A model generated the notes under the pieces. That model saw only the letters and a program-made list of their open reading frames with translations. It was not told the DNA's origin and searched no databases. From contig CM074812.1 of assembly GCA_037447605.1 (NCBI GenBank), positions 574,953-617,377 of the forward strand: a DNA stretch of 42,425 bases, read 5' to 3'. This DNA is from Zygnema circumcarinatum (Eukaryota > Streptophyta > Zygnematophyceae > Zygnematales > Zygnemataceae). The first letter of the stretch is position 1. Every line of letters starts with the position of its first letter. Of this stretch, positions 1 to 9,606 are shown in pieces. A program made the position numbers and the translations under genes.

Positions 1-226
1 CCCCCCCCCCCCCCCCCTTATTTATACCCCCTTTACACCCCCTCTCAAGCCTCGTCCCCTATACCCCTTTTGTACCCTATTGGCAATTCAAAGTACTATT
101 GGATCCGTTTTTAGAGTTATAGGCCATGCAGTTTTTGCTCGTGAGTTTTTAGTTTTTCTTTTGTTGTTTCATTTGGAAATTTCTAAGTTTGCTGATGGGT
201 ATAAATGGGGCATACTGTGTATTCAG

Positions 227-2038
227 ACAAGACTTCACTCTTAAAGGAGGGGGAAGAGGAGGGAGAGGAGGGAGAGGAGGGGGAGGAGTGAAGCGCGGGA
301 GAGAAGAGAGAGGAGAGGGGGAGAGAGGGGAGGAGGAGGAGGAGGCTTCAATGGAGTATCCGAAAGGCACAATTGTTGGGTTCGATTTAAAGCAAAAAAT
401 GGGGTCGAGTGAGGGGGAGGGAGGGAAGGCAAAGGAGGGAGACGGAGCAGGGAAGGAGGAGAAGAAGAAGGAAGAAAAAGTGAAGGAGAATGGAGATGAG
501 AAGATGGGAGGGGAGGGAGCGGGAGAGGGAGAGGGAGGGGGAGAGGGAGGGGGAGGGGGAGAGGGAGAGGGAGGGGGAGGGGGAGAGGGAGAGGGAGAGG
601 GAAGCAAGAGAGGAGCGATTCACAGGGATCATTTGAAGGAGGCTTTTCAAGAATTCGGAATGGTTCGGGTAAGAGCAAAAACTCAAGCCAAGTCAATCCG
701 AGTCGTACCAAATCAAAGTCAAGTCAAATCAAGTCAAGTCAAGTCAAGTCAAACCGAGTCAAGTCAAGTCGAGTCAAGTCGAGTCAACCCGGGTCAAGTC
801 GAGTCGAGTCAAGCCAAACTGGGTCAAGTCAAACCGAGTCAAGTCAAGTCAAGTCGAACCGAGTCAAGTCAAGTCAGCCCGGGTCAAGTCGAGTCGAGTC
901 TAGTCAAGTCAAGTCAGCCGGTCTGTCTTATTCCATGTCCGTTTTTTGGCAGTTTGTGGAGTTCAACAGCGGGGACTCGTCCGGATTCATTCGTTTTGAA
1001 AATTCGATCGAAGCGAAAAAAGCGATTGACGGGTCGGCGGGTGGCCGGCCAATAGGAGAGTGCCACGTGGCAATTGTGAGGGCTGTGGAGGGTAAGCGAG
1101 TTACCGGGATTGGGGTACAAATGGGGTTTAAGATGCAGATGACGTCATTTGAAGTTTAGTTTTACTGACGGTTCATCCGGTTTAAAGAGAAAAGGAATGT
1201 TAGTTTTTCGGTTAATATGCTTTTAAGGTTGATTTGGGAAAGTAAGCTTAATTTTTCTGGCATCATCCAAAACCAAAAAAGACTAAAGTGATATCCGAAA
1301 ACCCAACAACCCGAAATCTCAAAAACGGAAAAAAACGGAAAACCGAATCGGGAAAACCCAAAAAGGAAAGAAAGTTCCATCTTCAACCATGAATTCTTTT
1401 TCTTTTTCTTTTTCTATTTTTTCGAAGTTTAAAACTTTTCAATGAAATTTCGATATTGGGCTGCAGGGGATGAGGAGGAGGGCTATTGGATGGAGCTGAG
1501 GGCGGCGCAAGGACGGAAGAGAGGCCGGGGGGGAGGGAGAGGGGGAGGGAGAGGGAGGTGAGTAACAGAGAGAGAGAGAGAGAGAGGTGTGGCTTGTTCG
1601 CTCGTATGTGTGTGTGTGTGTCTCTCTCTCTCTCTTTCCCTCCCTCACTCCCCTTGATTGCACCCCTCCTCTTTGCCTCTCTCCCACTTCCTCCCTCTCC
1701 CCTCTCTGTCTCTCCTTCCTCTCCCTCCTTCCCCCTCTCTCCCCCTCTGTCCATCCTCTCTCCCTCCTTCCCCCCCTCCCTCTCTCTCGCTCTCCCCCTC
1801 TCTCGTCCCCTCCCTCCCTCTCTCTCCCCCTCTCTCCCCCCCTCTCTCTCTCTCCCTCTCGTTCTGAGGACGTGATGGTGGGCCGGCTTGCAGGGGATGG
1901 GGCCGTGGGAGGGGAGACGGCGGTCGTTATGGAGGTGGAGGAAGAGGGAGGGGAGGGAGGGGAGGAGGGAGAGGAGGGAGAGGGAGAGGAGGAGGAGGAG
2001 AGGGGAGAGGGGGCGGCCATAGACGCTTTGATGACTGA
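227..2038 (+). CDS. La protein, C-terminal half (xRRM and RGG tail), 5' partial
   Basis: La proteins bind the 3' UUU-OH ends of new RNA polymerase III transcripts in the nucleus. Visible exons: about 227-668, 953-1091, 1467-1557 and 1894-2038 (stop TGA 2036-2038). The exon 1 left end is uncertain; an AG at 225-226 is the best acceptor I see. Exon 1 gives YPKGTIVGFDLK (first strand of the second RRM), a long Gly/Glu-rich loop, then HRDHLKEAFQEFGMVR. Exon 2 continues FVEFNSGDSSGFIRFE, which together form the La-type xRRM. Exon 3 gives the acidic EEEGYW motif that follows this domain in La. Exons 3 and 4 end in an RGG tail (RGRGDGGRYGGGGRGRGG) and stop after HRRFDD. The La motif and RRM1 should lie left of the window. 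Family identification rests on motif order, not a search. The Gly/Glu loop is inflated by a purine repeat. Confidence 0.72.
700..922. repeat. Pentanucleotide (AAGTC/GAGTC)n tract in La intron 1
   Basis: Nearly the whole intron between the two halves of the La xRRM consists of AAGTC and GAGTC units with occasional AACCG or AGCCC variants. It ends shortly before the acceptor TTTGGCAG at 945-952. Confidence 0.85.
1615..1862. repeat. (CT/TCTCCC)n polypyrimidine tract in La intron 3
   Basis: An almost pure C/T stretch preceded by (GA)n and (GT)n runs. It lies between the donor GTGAGT at 1558 and the acceptor TTGCAG at 1888-1893, on the sense strand of the gene. It produces long Ser/Pro/Leu open frames that are not proteins. 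Confidence 0.9.
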
Positions 2039-2450
2039 GGCTTTTTTCGGACCTGGTCTTCTGTAAAGCTTTCTCAGAAAATTTGAAATTTTGAGAAAAA
2101 TTGAACGGAATTGTTGAGGCTCCATGTGGCCCAACTGCAGTTTTGGCTCTAAAGCGTTGCACGGAACTGAGAGGGTTCAGCGTTTGTGAACTGTTTTTGA
2201 GGTTTTGGTGAAGAAAGGGATGATCTGGACAACCAAGTTTTGGTTTGTTGGGGCTAAAATGAAGAAAAAAAAATGCTGAACTTATGATTTTCTCCCCCTT
2301 CCGCCTCCCTTCTCTCTGCTTGTTTAAATTGTTTGCTTCTTCAGACTTTTCCCTTTCCGTTTCGTCTTTTCTTATTTTAGACCTTTTTTTGTGTCGTTGT
2401 GAGCATGATGGGGTTGGACTCACATTTTAGTACGAAATGAGCCCTCTCAT
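2039..2450. other. 3' flank of the La gene, no gene seen
   Basis: Probable 3' untranslated region and spacer. It is T-rich and carries no recognisable coding segment or RNA gene. Confidence 0.5.
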
Positions 2451-2587
2451 TAGGGGGTGTCAGACTTAAACATTGTTCGTAAGTTTGAGACCAGAACGAG
2501 TACTTCGGTGACATCGCAATCCTGGTGCGGCGGAGTACTTACAAAACGTTTTTGTTCGTAAGATTTCGTTAAGTCTGACACCCCCTA
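2451..2587. mobile_element. 137-bp MITE-like element with perfect terminal inverted repeats and TA ends
   Basis: TAGGGGGTGTCAGACTTAA at 2451-2469 is matched exactly, in inverse, at 2569-2587. The outermost TA on each side fits the TA target duplication of Tc1/mariner-type elements, giving a 17-bp inverted repeat inside it. Inside, TTGTTCGTAAG occurs twice in direct orientation and GAGTACTT twice. There is no coding capacity. Confidence 0.65.
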
Positions 2588-2589
2588 GG

Positions 2590-2995
2590 TTGGGAAAAGG
2601 ACTGGAGGTGAGGGAGAAAGGATAGAAAGGAAATTGGTGGGAGGGGGGGGGGGGAGGGGGACAGGGAGAGGGAGAGCGAAAGAGAGGGAGAGGGACAAAA
2701 GGGAGTGGGGAAGAGGGAGATGGAGATGGAGAGGGAGAGGGGGAGAGGGGCAAAAGGGAGAGTGAGGGGGAAAGGGAGAGGGAGAGGGTAAAGAGAGAGG
2801 GAGGGAGAGAGGGAGAGGGGGAAAGGAAGAGGGAGGAGAGAGGGAGAGGAGGGCAAAAAGGGTAGAGAGTGAGGGAGAGGGGGAGAGAGAGAGACCAGGG
2901 AGAGCTAGAGGAGAAAGGGAGAGGGAGCGAGGGAGAGGGAGAGAGTGGGAGAGGGACAAAAGGGAGAGGGAGAGGGACACGAGGGAGTGGGAGAG
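2590..2995. repeat. (GGGAGA)n purine tract
   Basis: About 400 bases of almost pure A/G with rare ACAAAAGGGAG interruptions. It makes long Ser/Leu/Pro open frames on the minus strand that I do not accept as genes. Confidence 0.9.
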
Positions 2996-3416
2996 AACAA
3001 GCCAGACTCGTCAATCTCAAACGGAGAAACAAACGAACATTGCGATTTCACGCACACACTAAAAAGGGATAAAAAGTGCACTCGCGAACTCCAACTGACG
3101 AGTCTCAGTGTCGAATCGGGCCAAAAAAGTCAACGATCAAAGTTTATAAGAAAAACATATATAAAAAAACAAGGAAAATTCAAGGCCTTTCTCTTGCTCC
3201 TATTCCTCCTACTCGTTAAAGTCTATTTCGAGGATCCAAATGATCTCCGCCTCCCTTCTTAAAAAAACTGTAAACTGGTTTTTTGCAATAAACCAGGTGT
3301 TTCCAAAATAAGTGCGATAACCCCAAGAGGGGACAAATTCACTTTTGTTGTAAAGAATGGAAACATAAGAGACCGCTGTCAGCAAAACTTTCAAGAGTGA
3401 CGTGTCAAATCTTTGA
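2996..3416. other. Spacer, no gene seen
   Basis: AT-rich sequence with short open frames lacking domain similarity or splice context. Nothing supportable found. Confidence 0.4.
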
Positions 3417-3942
3417 GCTGGACCAATCTTAAGATGCCACGTGTCGTCGCCGCAATCGCTGACATGGCAAGAGGGAGTTGCGCCAGCTCAGCCAATTTAT
3501 AAGGGGGGCACTGCTCAGCCTGCCACGTGTCTAGTCGACACGTCAGCGCAAAAAAAGGATTCCTAATTTCAAAACGGCGCTTCTGCTGAGCTGTCAAGTG
3601 TAGCTCGTGCCAGTTGGCAGCCTAATAGACCGCCACGTGGCAGCATTCTGTGCCCTCAGCAGGTCAAAAAGTCTCCGTCAAGCCAATCACGGCGACGCTT
3701 TTTATAAGCAAAGCAGTTTCAATGTTGCAGCTGTCTCTATGTACAGTTGTAACTGAATCCGTCGGCCGGAGCATTCCCAGATGCGTCTCTATGTGTTGTG
3801 TCGAACTCCGTTACCCCCAACGGCCAAACGGCGTTCCATGCAGGCAGAGATCCCTCCATCCCTACGCTTTGCAAAAAGTGAACAAGTCGATCCAAGTATA
3901 CGAAGAAAGCGGAAACGCGATGCGGCTCGGTATATATAAGAG
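3417..3942 (+). promoter_or_regulatory. G-box/CCAAT promoter-like region with a TATA box
   Basis: GGACCAAT at 3420 is followed by GCCACGTGTCG at about 3434. Further CACGTG cores lie near 3524 and 3632. A good TATA element (GGTATATATAAG) sits near 3929-3940 on the plus strand, followed by a purine-rich stretch that could be a 5' leader. The likely target is a plus-strand gene starting between 4196 and 4478 that I cannot identify. Confidence 0.5.
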
Positions 3943-3949
3943 AGCTCGC

Positions 3950-4200
3950 GGGGGGGTCCAGGGAGGGAGAGAGAGGGAGGGAGTGGGAGAAGGAGGGAGG
4001 GGGGGAGGGAAGAGGGATGGGCAGGCAGGGGGAGGGAGGGAGAGGGAGGGAGGGAGGGAGGAGGAGGGAGAGGGAGGGGCAGGCAGAGGGAGGGAGGGAG
4101 AGGGAGGGAGAGGGAGGGAGGGAGGGAGGGAGGGAGGGAGGGAGGAGGGAGAGGGAGGGGCAGGCAGGGGGAGGGAGGGACAGGGAGAAAGGGAGATGGG
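3950..4200. repeat. (GGGAGGGA)n purine tract
   Basis: Almost pure A/G with CAGGCAG interruptions, immediately downstream of the TATA-like element at 3929. Confidence 0.9.
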
Positions 4201-5040
4201 TCTTAAAGAACCCCTTCATTTTCTGAATTGGGCCTCTCTCAAAGCTCAAGATATGGCGAGCCACGCCTTCTGCATCTGCAGCAGTCTGAGCCCTTCACAG
4301 GAGTCCTCCTCCAATATGGGCTCCATCTGATGAAGGTGAAAGCCGCAGCGGGGAGGGAGAGCTTTAAGTTGCGGCTCTCCGCCAGAAGAAGGAGAGGGAG
4401 GCAAGGAGCAAGTGACACCTGGCAGCGGCTGGAGGGGCTTCCACGTCCTCCCCCACACGGTAGCTCCCCCCGCCGCCATGGATTCCAAGAGGGAGTCTGA
4501 AGGGCGGGGAGTGAAGGCCATGGCGTCCTCGTCTTCGTCTTCTTCCTCGGCAGCCTCTCCTTGGGCTTCAGTGGAGGGGAAGGTGGGGATAACGAGGGCG
4601 AAGGAGGAGGTGACACGTGGCGCGGCGGAGGGGGAGGGAGAGGGAGGGGGCCGCCATAGAGAGGGGAAGCGGCCGGAGAGGAGCGGGAGGAACGTCTTTG
4701 GGCGCGAAGAGGTCACGGGTTCGAACCCTGGCGGCGGCTGTTGGTGCACTTTTGCTGCAGAAAGCTTGCGGTGGCGGCGGGGGCGGGCTTTGAATACGGA
4801 GGAGAGGAGCTCCATTGTGAGGGGGGGAGGGAGGGAGAGTCGGGGTGAGGGAGAGAGGGAGGGAGGTAGGGAAGGGAGAGGGAGGGAGAGTGTAGGAGAG
4901 GGAGTGAGAGAGAGAGAGAGGGAGAGCGTGTCGGAGAGGAAGGAGAGGGAGAGAGGGAGGGAGAGAGAGAGAGGGAGAGCGGGAGAGAGGGAGCGAACGG
5001 GAGTGCGCGGCAGGCGGGCACGAGCGCGCGCGCTATAGCA
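4196..5040. other. Possible unidentified gene, strand unresolved
   Basis: Both strands stay open here. On plus, ATG 4478 has a favourable context (CCGCCATGG) and starts MDSKRESEGRG followed by a Ser run. ATG 4196 after the TATA box gives only 45 codons. On minus, an open frame from 4815 to 4246 ends MEPILEEDSCEGLRLLQMQ. None matches a family I know. Sequence after 4800 is again (GGGAGA)n. Coding potential is plausible but unproven. Confidence 0.2.
4820..5005. repeat. (GGGAGA)n purine tract
   Basis: A/G-only stretch with GTGTAGGAG and GTGTCGGAG interruptions, ending in a GC-rich segment with CGCGCGCG. Confidence 0.85.
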
Positions 5041-5074
5041 TCGGGCGGGTCGCCGTTGGACTCAGAGGGGTGGA

Positions 5075-5480
5075 CACGTGGCGGGCAGCGCAGAGGGACC
5101 GCCGGGGGGGGGGGGGTGTCGGTTCACACGTGTCACATGCCCTGGTGGCCTCCCAACCGTCCGATCTCTCCACGTTCTAATCGGACGGCAGCGATGCTGC
5201 CGCATCCAGAAAGGATGACCGTACGATTAGGGCTGGCGGGAATGTGTACGAACGCACTATGCGACAAAGTGGCCGGCGGGCGGCCGGCAGGCGGGACTGC
5301 GGCTTAGGACGGCAGGGCGGCCGGCTGAATCGACACGTGGCGCAAATCGGGAGGTCGATATAGCGAATGGATTGGAATCGGACGGTGGATAGTGTCGGAG
5401 AGATGATCGGACGGCGTAGAGGAGACAACGTGGAACCGTCAGTTGGGTCAATGACGAGCGGGCTCACACGCGGCGCCGCG
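5075..5480. promoter_or_regulatory. ACGTGG and ATCGGACGG motif cluster
   Basis: ACACGTGGCG near 5085 and 5332 and CACACGTGTC near 5126. ATCGGACGG or its complement CCGTCCGAT recurs near 5158, 5180, 5378 and 5406. This resembles a plant promoter block. Which gene it serves is unclear. Confidence 0.4.
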
Positions 5481-7611
5481 GATCGCGGAAAGTGGGGACA
5501 TGTTGGGCGGATGGATCTGGGGTGGATTTTCTGGGTTTGGGATCATCATCGATGGTGGATCCTGAAACCATCTGAATGTGGATCACATTTACAGTGGACG
5601 GGGTCGGGGGATTTGTACGAGGATGGTCTAGAGATCATGCGTGGAATCGCGAGCAGTGCATTTGAACTTACAAAGTTGGATCCAATCAGGTGGATCTTCA
5701 AGGTCAACTGCCAGCCCATGTTGATCTTGAACCTATTTTGAACTTTGCCGAAAAGTTTCGACAGTCAACATGTCCGGCAACGAGCACCGACATTTGGCCG
5801 TGAAACGCGGAAGCCTCGGGAAGCCGACACCGACATATGGACTCTTTGTCATTTTGAATACCGAACTTTTAATGTATTTGTCGTTTCAAGGTTGCGACCT
5901 GATCGAAAATTTGTCGTATAGCGCGGGAAAGCGGAAAATGTATATTTGACCGTTTAACAGAACAGACCGGCGCGGCGATCCATTTGTCGGTGATAGCACA
6001 AGACGTCAAAGTTTGATTGTGATTTGTCCACAGCGATGCCGACTGCTTTTGTACGCATCCGTAATCTTTGTTCTCTTGTGGAGTACAAAAAAATTGTCGT
6101 TTCCACTGTTGTTCCATGTATGGTACGGACGGGGTAAATTCGAATCGATGAACTGCAACGGGAACTTTCTGCAGCTGATGTTACAAAGAAATGGTCAGAA
6201 AGGACGGATGGAACCGGATGCTAGTATTAAAGGCGGGAGCTATCGTGTAAGATACGACAAAACAAGTTTGTCCTCTTTTGCCGACAGGTGGCGGGCCCGA
6301 ATCTGTCACGTCATGCGATGGCAAAGGACTAGGAGCTTTAATCTAAATCTGTGTACATTGGACCAATAAGAATATGCCATGTCATATTATAATGAACACA
6401 TGACAATCCGTGATTGGTATATATTTAACGGAGTATCTCGCATAGGACATGTCATTTCAAACAAGTCTGCAGTTCTACTGGCGAAAGAACCTCTGTTGGA
6501 TTTCTGCGACCGGGACTGCCCTCATGGAGAGAGAGAGCAACTCTGCTAAGCAGGCCAATGGCTGCTTGCCACGTGTGCATGTTTTTTGTGACGTTGTGAT
6601 TGGTGCATTCTGGACAGAGTGGTTTTTTAACATGGGACCCCCATGGAGTTCCTCGGCCTTGAAAGGAAATAGAGAGATGAGATGGATCATAAAAGAAAAT
6701 ATTTCCTTCATCGTTTTTTTGCCGTTTTTTAGCCCTTGAGTAAAAGCCTCCCCCCATCCCCCACATGGGCTGCATCGCGAAAGCCCATTTCCATGTGATT
6801 CAGAAACTGTTCAGAGTTCTACTGACATTTTTCCAGTGCGCACATAGAAACTGTTGGAGATTGAGCAACTGGAAGCTGCAGTTCTCCGTTCAGTTCCCTG
6901 TTTCCAGAGACGTGGACTGGGGCCAATAAGATCACGCCACGTGGATTAACCTTAGTGGTGGCAAGCTCCAAAAAGCAACCCCCCACGTGGCACTTGCGAC
7001 AGTTGAAGTGGTTTTTGAACAGTCCTTAAAATGGGCTCTAAGTGAATTTTAGAAGTAATTTCAGTTGTGGACATAGAGCAGCACATCAGTACAAACTGGT
7101 AAGGAAGAAAAGAACCAAACAACTGCCCGCGATAAAAACTCATATAAAGGAACTATCGAAATAAACGAAATTCCCATAAAAAAAGATAAAAAAATCTTGT
7201 TCCAATGTCTTATACCAAGATAAGCAGAAACGAAAGGTGCCTTTTCTCTTTTTTATTAACTTGTTCCTGAAAGGAAAGCGCACCATGCGCTCGTGGATCC
7301 AGATTCCACTTCGGGTCAACTTCGGGTTAACTTCGTTTATACCCGTTTGTTTGCACATCGTTATTCCACGGCTCTGATTGACCTAAAATTCCAAAACACG
7401 TGAGTTTCTTCCCCTCAATTCGTTGGAGAAGCACAAGTTTCCTACGGAATTAATGGACCACTATTGAAAAAAAACAAGAAAAATGAGTCAAATGAGTAAC
7501 ATGGACCCTAAAAACACATGGATTCAAAGGAACCCTAAAAAAAACTGTCAACCCTAAAAACTCTAAAAACCCTAAAAAGCCAAAAGGAACCTTCGACAAC
7601 ATGGAACCCCA
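5481..7611. other. Gene-poor spacer with CCAAT/G-box modules
   Basis: No convincing exon on either strand. CCAATAAGA followed by a degenerate or true G-box occurs near 6362 (GCCATGTCA) and near 6925 (GCCACGTGG). Further CACGTG lies near 6571 and 6984. CCCTAAAAA words cluster at 7508-7580, next to the 3' end of the minus-strand ORF at 7612. Confidence 0.4.
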
Positions 7612-8475
7612 TCATAACCAAGAAGGCCATTTGAGGATGGCAGCTCGATCCTGCTCTGCCACTTTCTCGTTCATTTTCTTCACCTTCTCGAGCGCTTCTG
7701 TCTGCATTCTGTCGAGAGATTCGTGCCAGCTCTGACCGCTACTCCTCCTCCTCTCCTCCTGCCTACTCAACGACCGCTCTCCTCTCCCCAACTCCCTCTC
7801 TCCTCTCCTCTCCTCCTCCCTCTTCTCCGATCCCTCCCTCCCCCCTCCCCGCCTCTCTCGTTCCACTCTCTCCCGTCCACCCGTCTCTCCTCCCCTCCCC
7901 TCCCCCTTCTCGCCTCCCGTTCCCTCGCAGCCCTCACTGTCCCGTTCCCCTCTCTCCCCTGCCCCTCTCTCTTCACGCCCCACTTTCTCCCTTCTCCCGC
8001 CCTCTCCCACTCTCCTATCTCCTTCTACATCTCTCACCCTCGTCGACATGGCTCGCATCCTCGTCTGCACCGCCAGCTGAGCCCTCCTCTTCTCCGCCTC
8101 CCTGACCTCTCGCTCTGACTGAGACTTCCTCTCCTTCACTTCCAAAGCCTCCAACGCCTCCAACGCCTTCATGGCCAAAATGGCTCTCTTGCTCTTTTCC
8201 CCCACTGCCCCACTCGCTTCCTTTTTCTCCTCTCCCCCTCCCTCTCTCCATCCCTCTCGCTCTCCCTCTTCCTTCTTCGCCCCCATAGCCCCGAGCTTTA
8301 GCAGCTCCTTAGCCTGCCACGCGTCAAGCTCGATTCGCTCCTCCGCGTACACCCGTCCTTTTTCGCCACCTGGCAGCGCGCCATTGGCTGTCAGAGCCTC
8401 TCCTACGCTCTTCAAGAGGCAGCACACGCCAAGCTTCTCCATGACATAGTCGCTGCAGGCGGGGAGGCCCGCCAT
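7612..8475 (-). CDS. Charged coiled-coil protein of unknown function
   Basis: A single open frame of 287 residues, start ATG at 8475 (context TCCATGG), stop TGA at 7614-7612. I do not recognise the family. Residues 1-65 look like ordinary globular protein (MAGLPACSDYVMEKLGVCC, then a WQAKELLKLG helix). The middle is a long Glu/Arg/Lys/Gly-rich coiled-coil-like region partly inflated by CTC/GAG repeats. The C-terminus is again less repetitive (HESLDRMQTEALEKVKKMNE, ending LKWPSWL). TTTCGCGCAG just upstream of the ATG could be a splice acceptor, so this may be the last exon of a longer gene. Conserved-looking ends around a low-complexity core argue for a real gene, but support is moderate. Confidence 0.4.
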   Translation of the reverse strand: MAGLPACSDYVMEKLGVCCLLKSVGEALTANGALPGGEKGRVYAEERIELDAWQAKELLKLGAMGAKKEEGEREGWREGGGEEKKEASGAVGEKSKRAILAMKALEALEALEVKERKSQSEREVREAEKRRAQLAVQTRMRAMSTRVRDVEGDRRVGEGGRREKVGREERGAGERGERDSEGCEGTGGEKGEGRGGETGGRERVERERRGGGREGSEKREEERRGERELGRGERSLSRQEERRRSSGQSWHESLDRMQTEALEKVKKMNEKVAEQDRAAILKWPSWL

Positions 8476-9606
8476 GGACTGCGCGAAACCCTACAAACTC
8501 GAAGCACACAAAAACCCAAAACCATAAATCTCAAAACTCAAAAGTAACAACGACCCAAATCATTTAACCCTAAATTAGAATGGCCCAAATAAAGGATTAA
8601 AGATTTTCAAGTGTTAAAAAACTTGGAATTTTTTTAAAAGGCTGTGCAGGCGGACAGAGGGAACCCTAATAGTTTCCAAAGGTCTCCAATTTAAGTGGAA
8701 GGGAGAGATTGGGCCGAGAGGAAAAAATGGAATCACGCTTTGGAAACCAACGAGGTATCAACTTTTGCATGACGTGGACAAAAAAACGAATCGGATTGGT
8801 CAGCTATATTGTCAAGAGCGAGTTCAAAAGTGAAGGTCAACAGTTCCAGACGGGATCACGATCCGATTCAATGTACCGGAACTCATACGATCCACTCAAT
8901 CGTCAATCGGATCCATTTTCGTGGACCTTTTTTGGCATGATGCTGACATGGAAACGTGGCACACTTCTGACACAAAGCGCCAACTTTTTCTTGTCAGGGA
9001 ATCTCCACTTTTGTACGTATCTGTGTAATGTTCGAGCTGGAAAGTACGGAAGTCGTGTCCTTTCGATGATTTTATTTGTCGCTTTTAGAAAGTGCAATCT
9101 TTCGCTGGCACACGACACGTAAAAACGACAAAAGCTGTTGACTCGGGATTCTTTTTTGTATGGTAGCGGGAAGAGCCGTACGAAGGAGGCGTCAACAGGT
9201 AAAGCGTCCAAGGTAGGAGCCCCGTGGCACTCAACTATTTGCCGGTGACAAAAATATTCTGACGCATTGGGATTGCAATTTTGTCGTTTTTGGGAGTGAC
9301 TTTAAGGCACTTGCCACCTGTGCCAGCCTGCTAACTGCAACGTACAAAACTGAACACGGGCAGATCGGCGCGTTGTGTTGAAAAACGGAACTGCGAGCAC
9401 ATATATCGGTTCTACGACGTGGATTGCGTGACGGCAAGGTTGCTCGCATGCCTCCTCTAGTCATGTCACGCCACGTCAACATAGTCTCTAAATTTGCTCA
9501 GATTCAGGGTTTAAGAAAAAATGGGTCACAAGTCACGCGAACACACGCCAACAAATTTTGCTTCCGAAGCGTAAATCCAAAATTCCAAAATACAAAATGA
9601 CGACTC
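8476..9606. other. Spacer, no gene seen
   Basis: CCCTAAA words lie near 8488-8575, on the upstream side of the minus ORF. No exon is supported. The PRC-barrel gene ends at 9607. Confidence 0.4.

Noticed and set aside
1383-2423. 346-residue minus open frame
   Set aside because: It is the reverse of the La exon 3-4 region plus CT tracts; no domain, and the plus strand has a coherent La tail.
4700-4735. tRNA-like B box (GGGTTCGAACCCTG)
   Set aside because: No A box or acceptor pairing upstream; at most a tRNA-derived fragment.
6013-6369. 118-residue plus open frame
   Set aside because: No recognisable domain, start context or splice partner.
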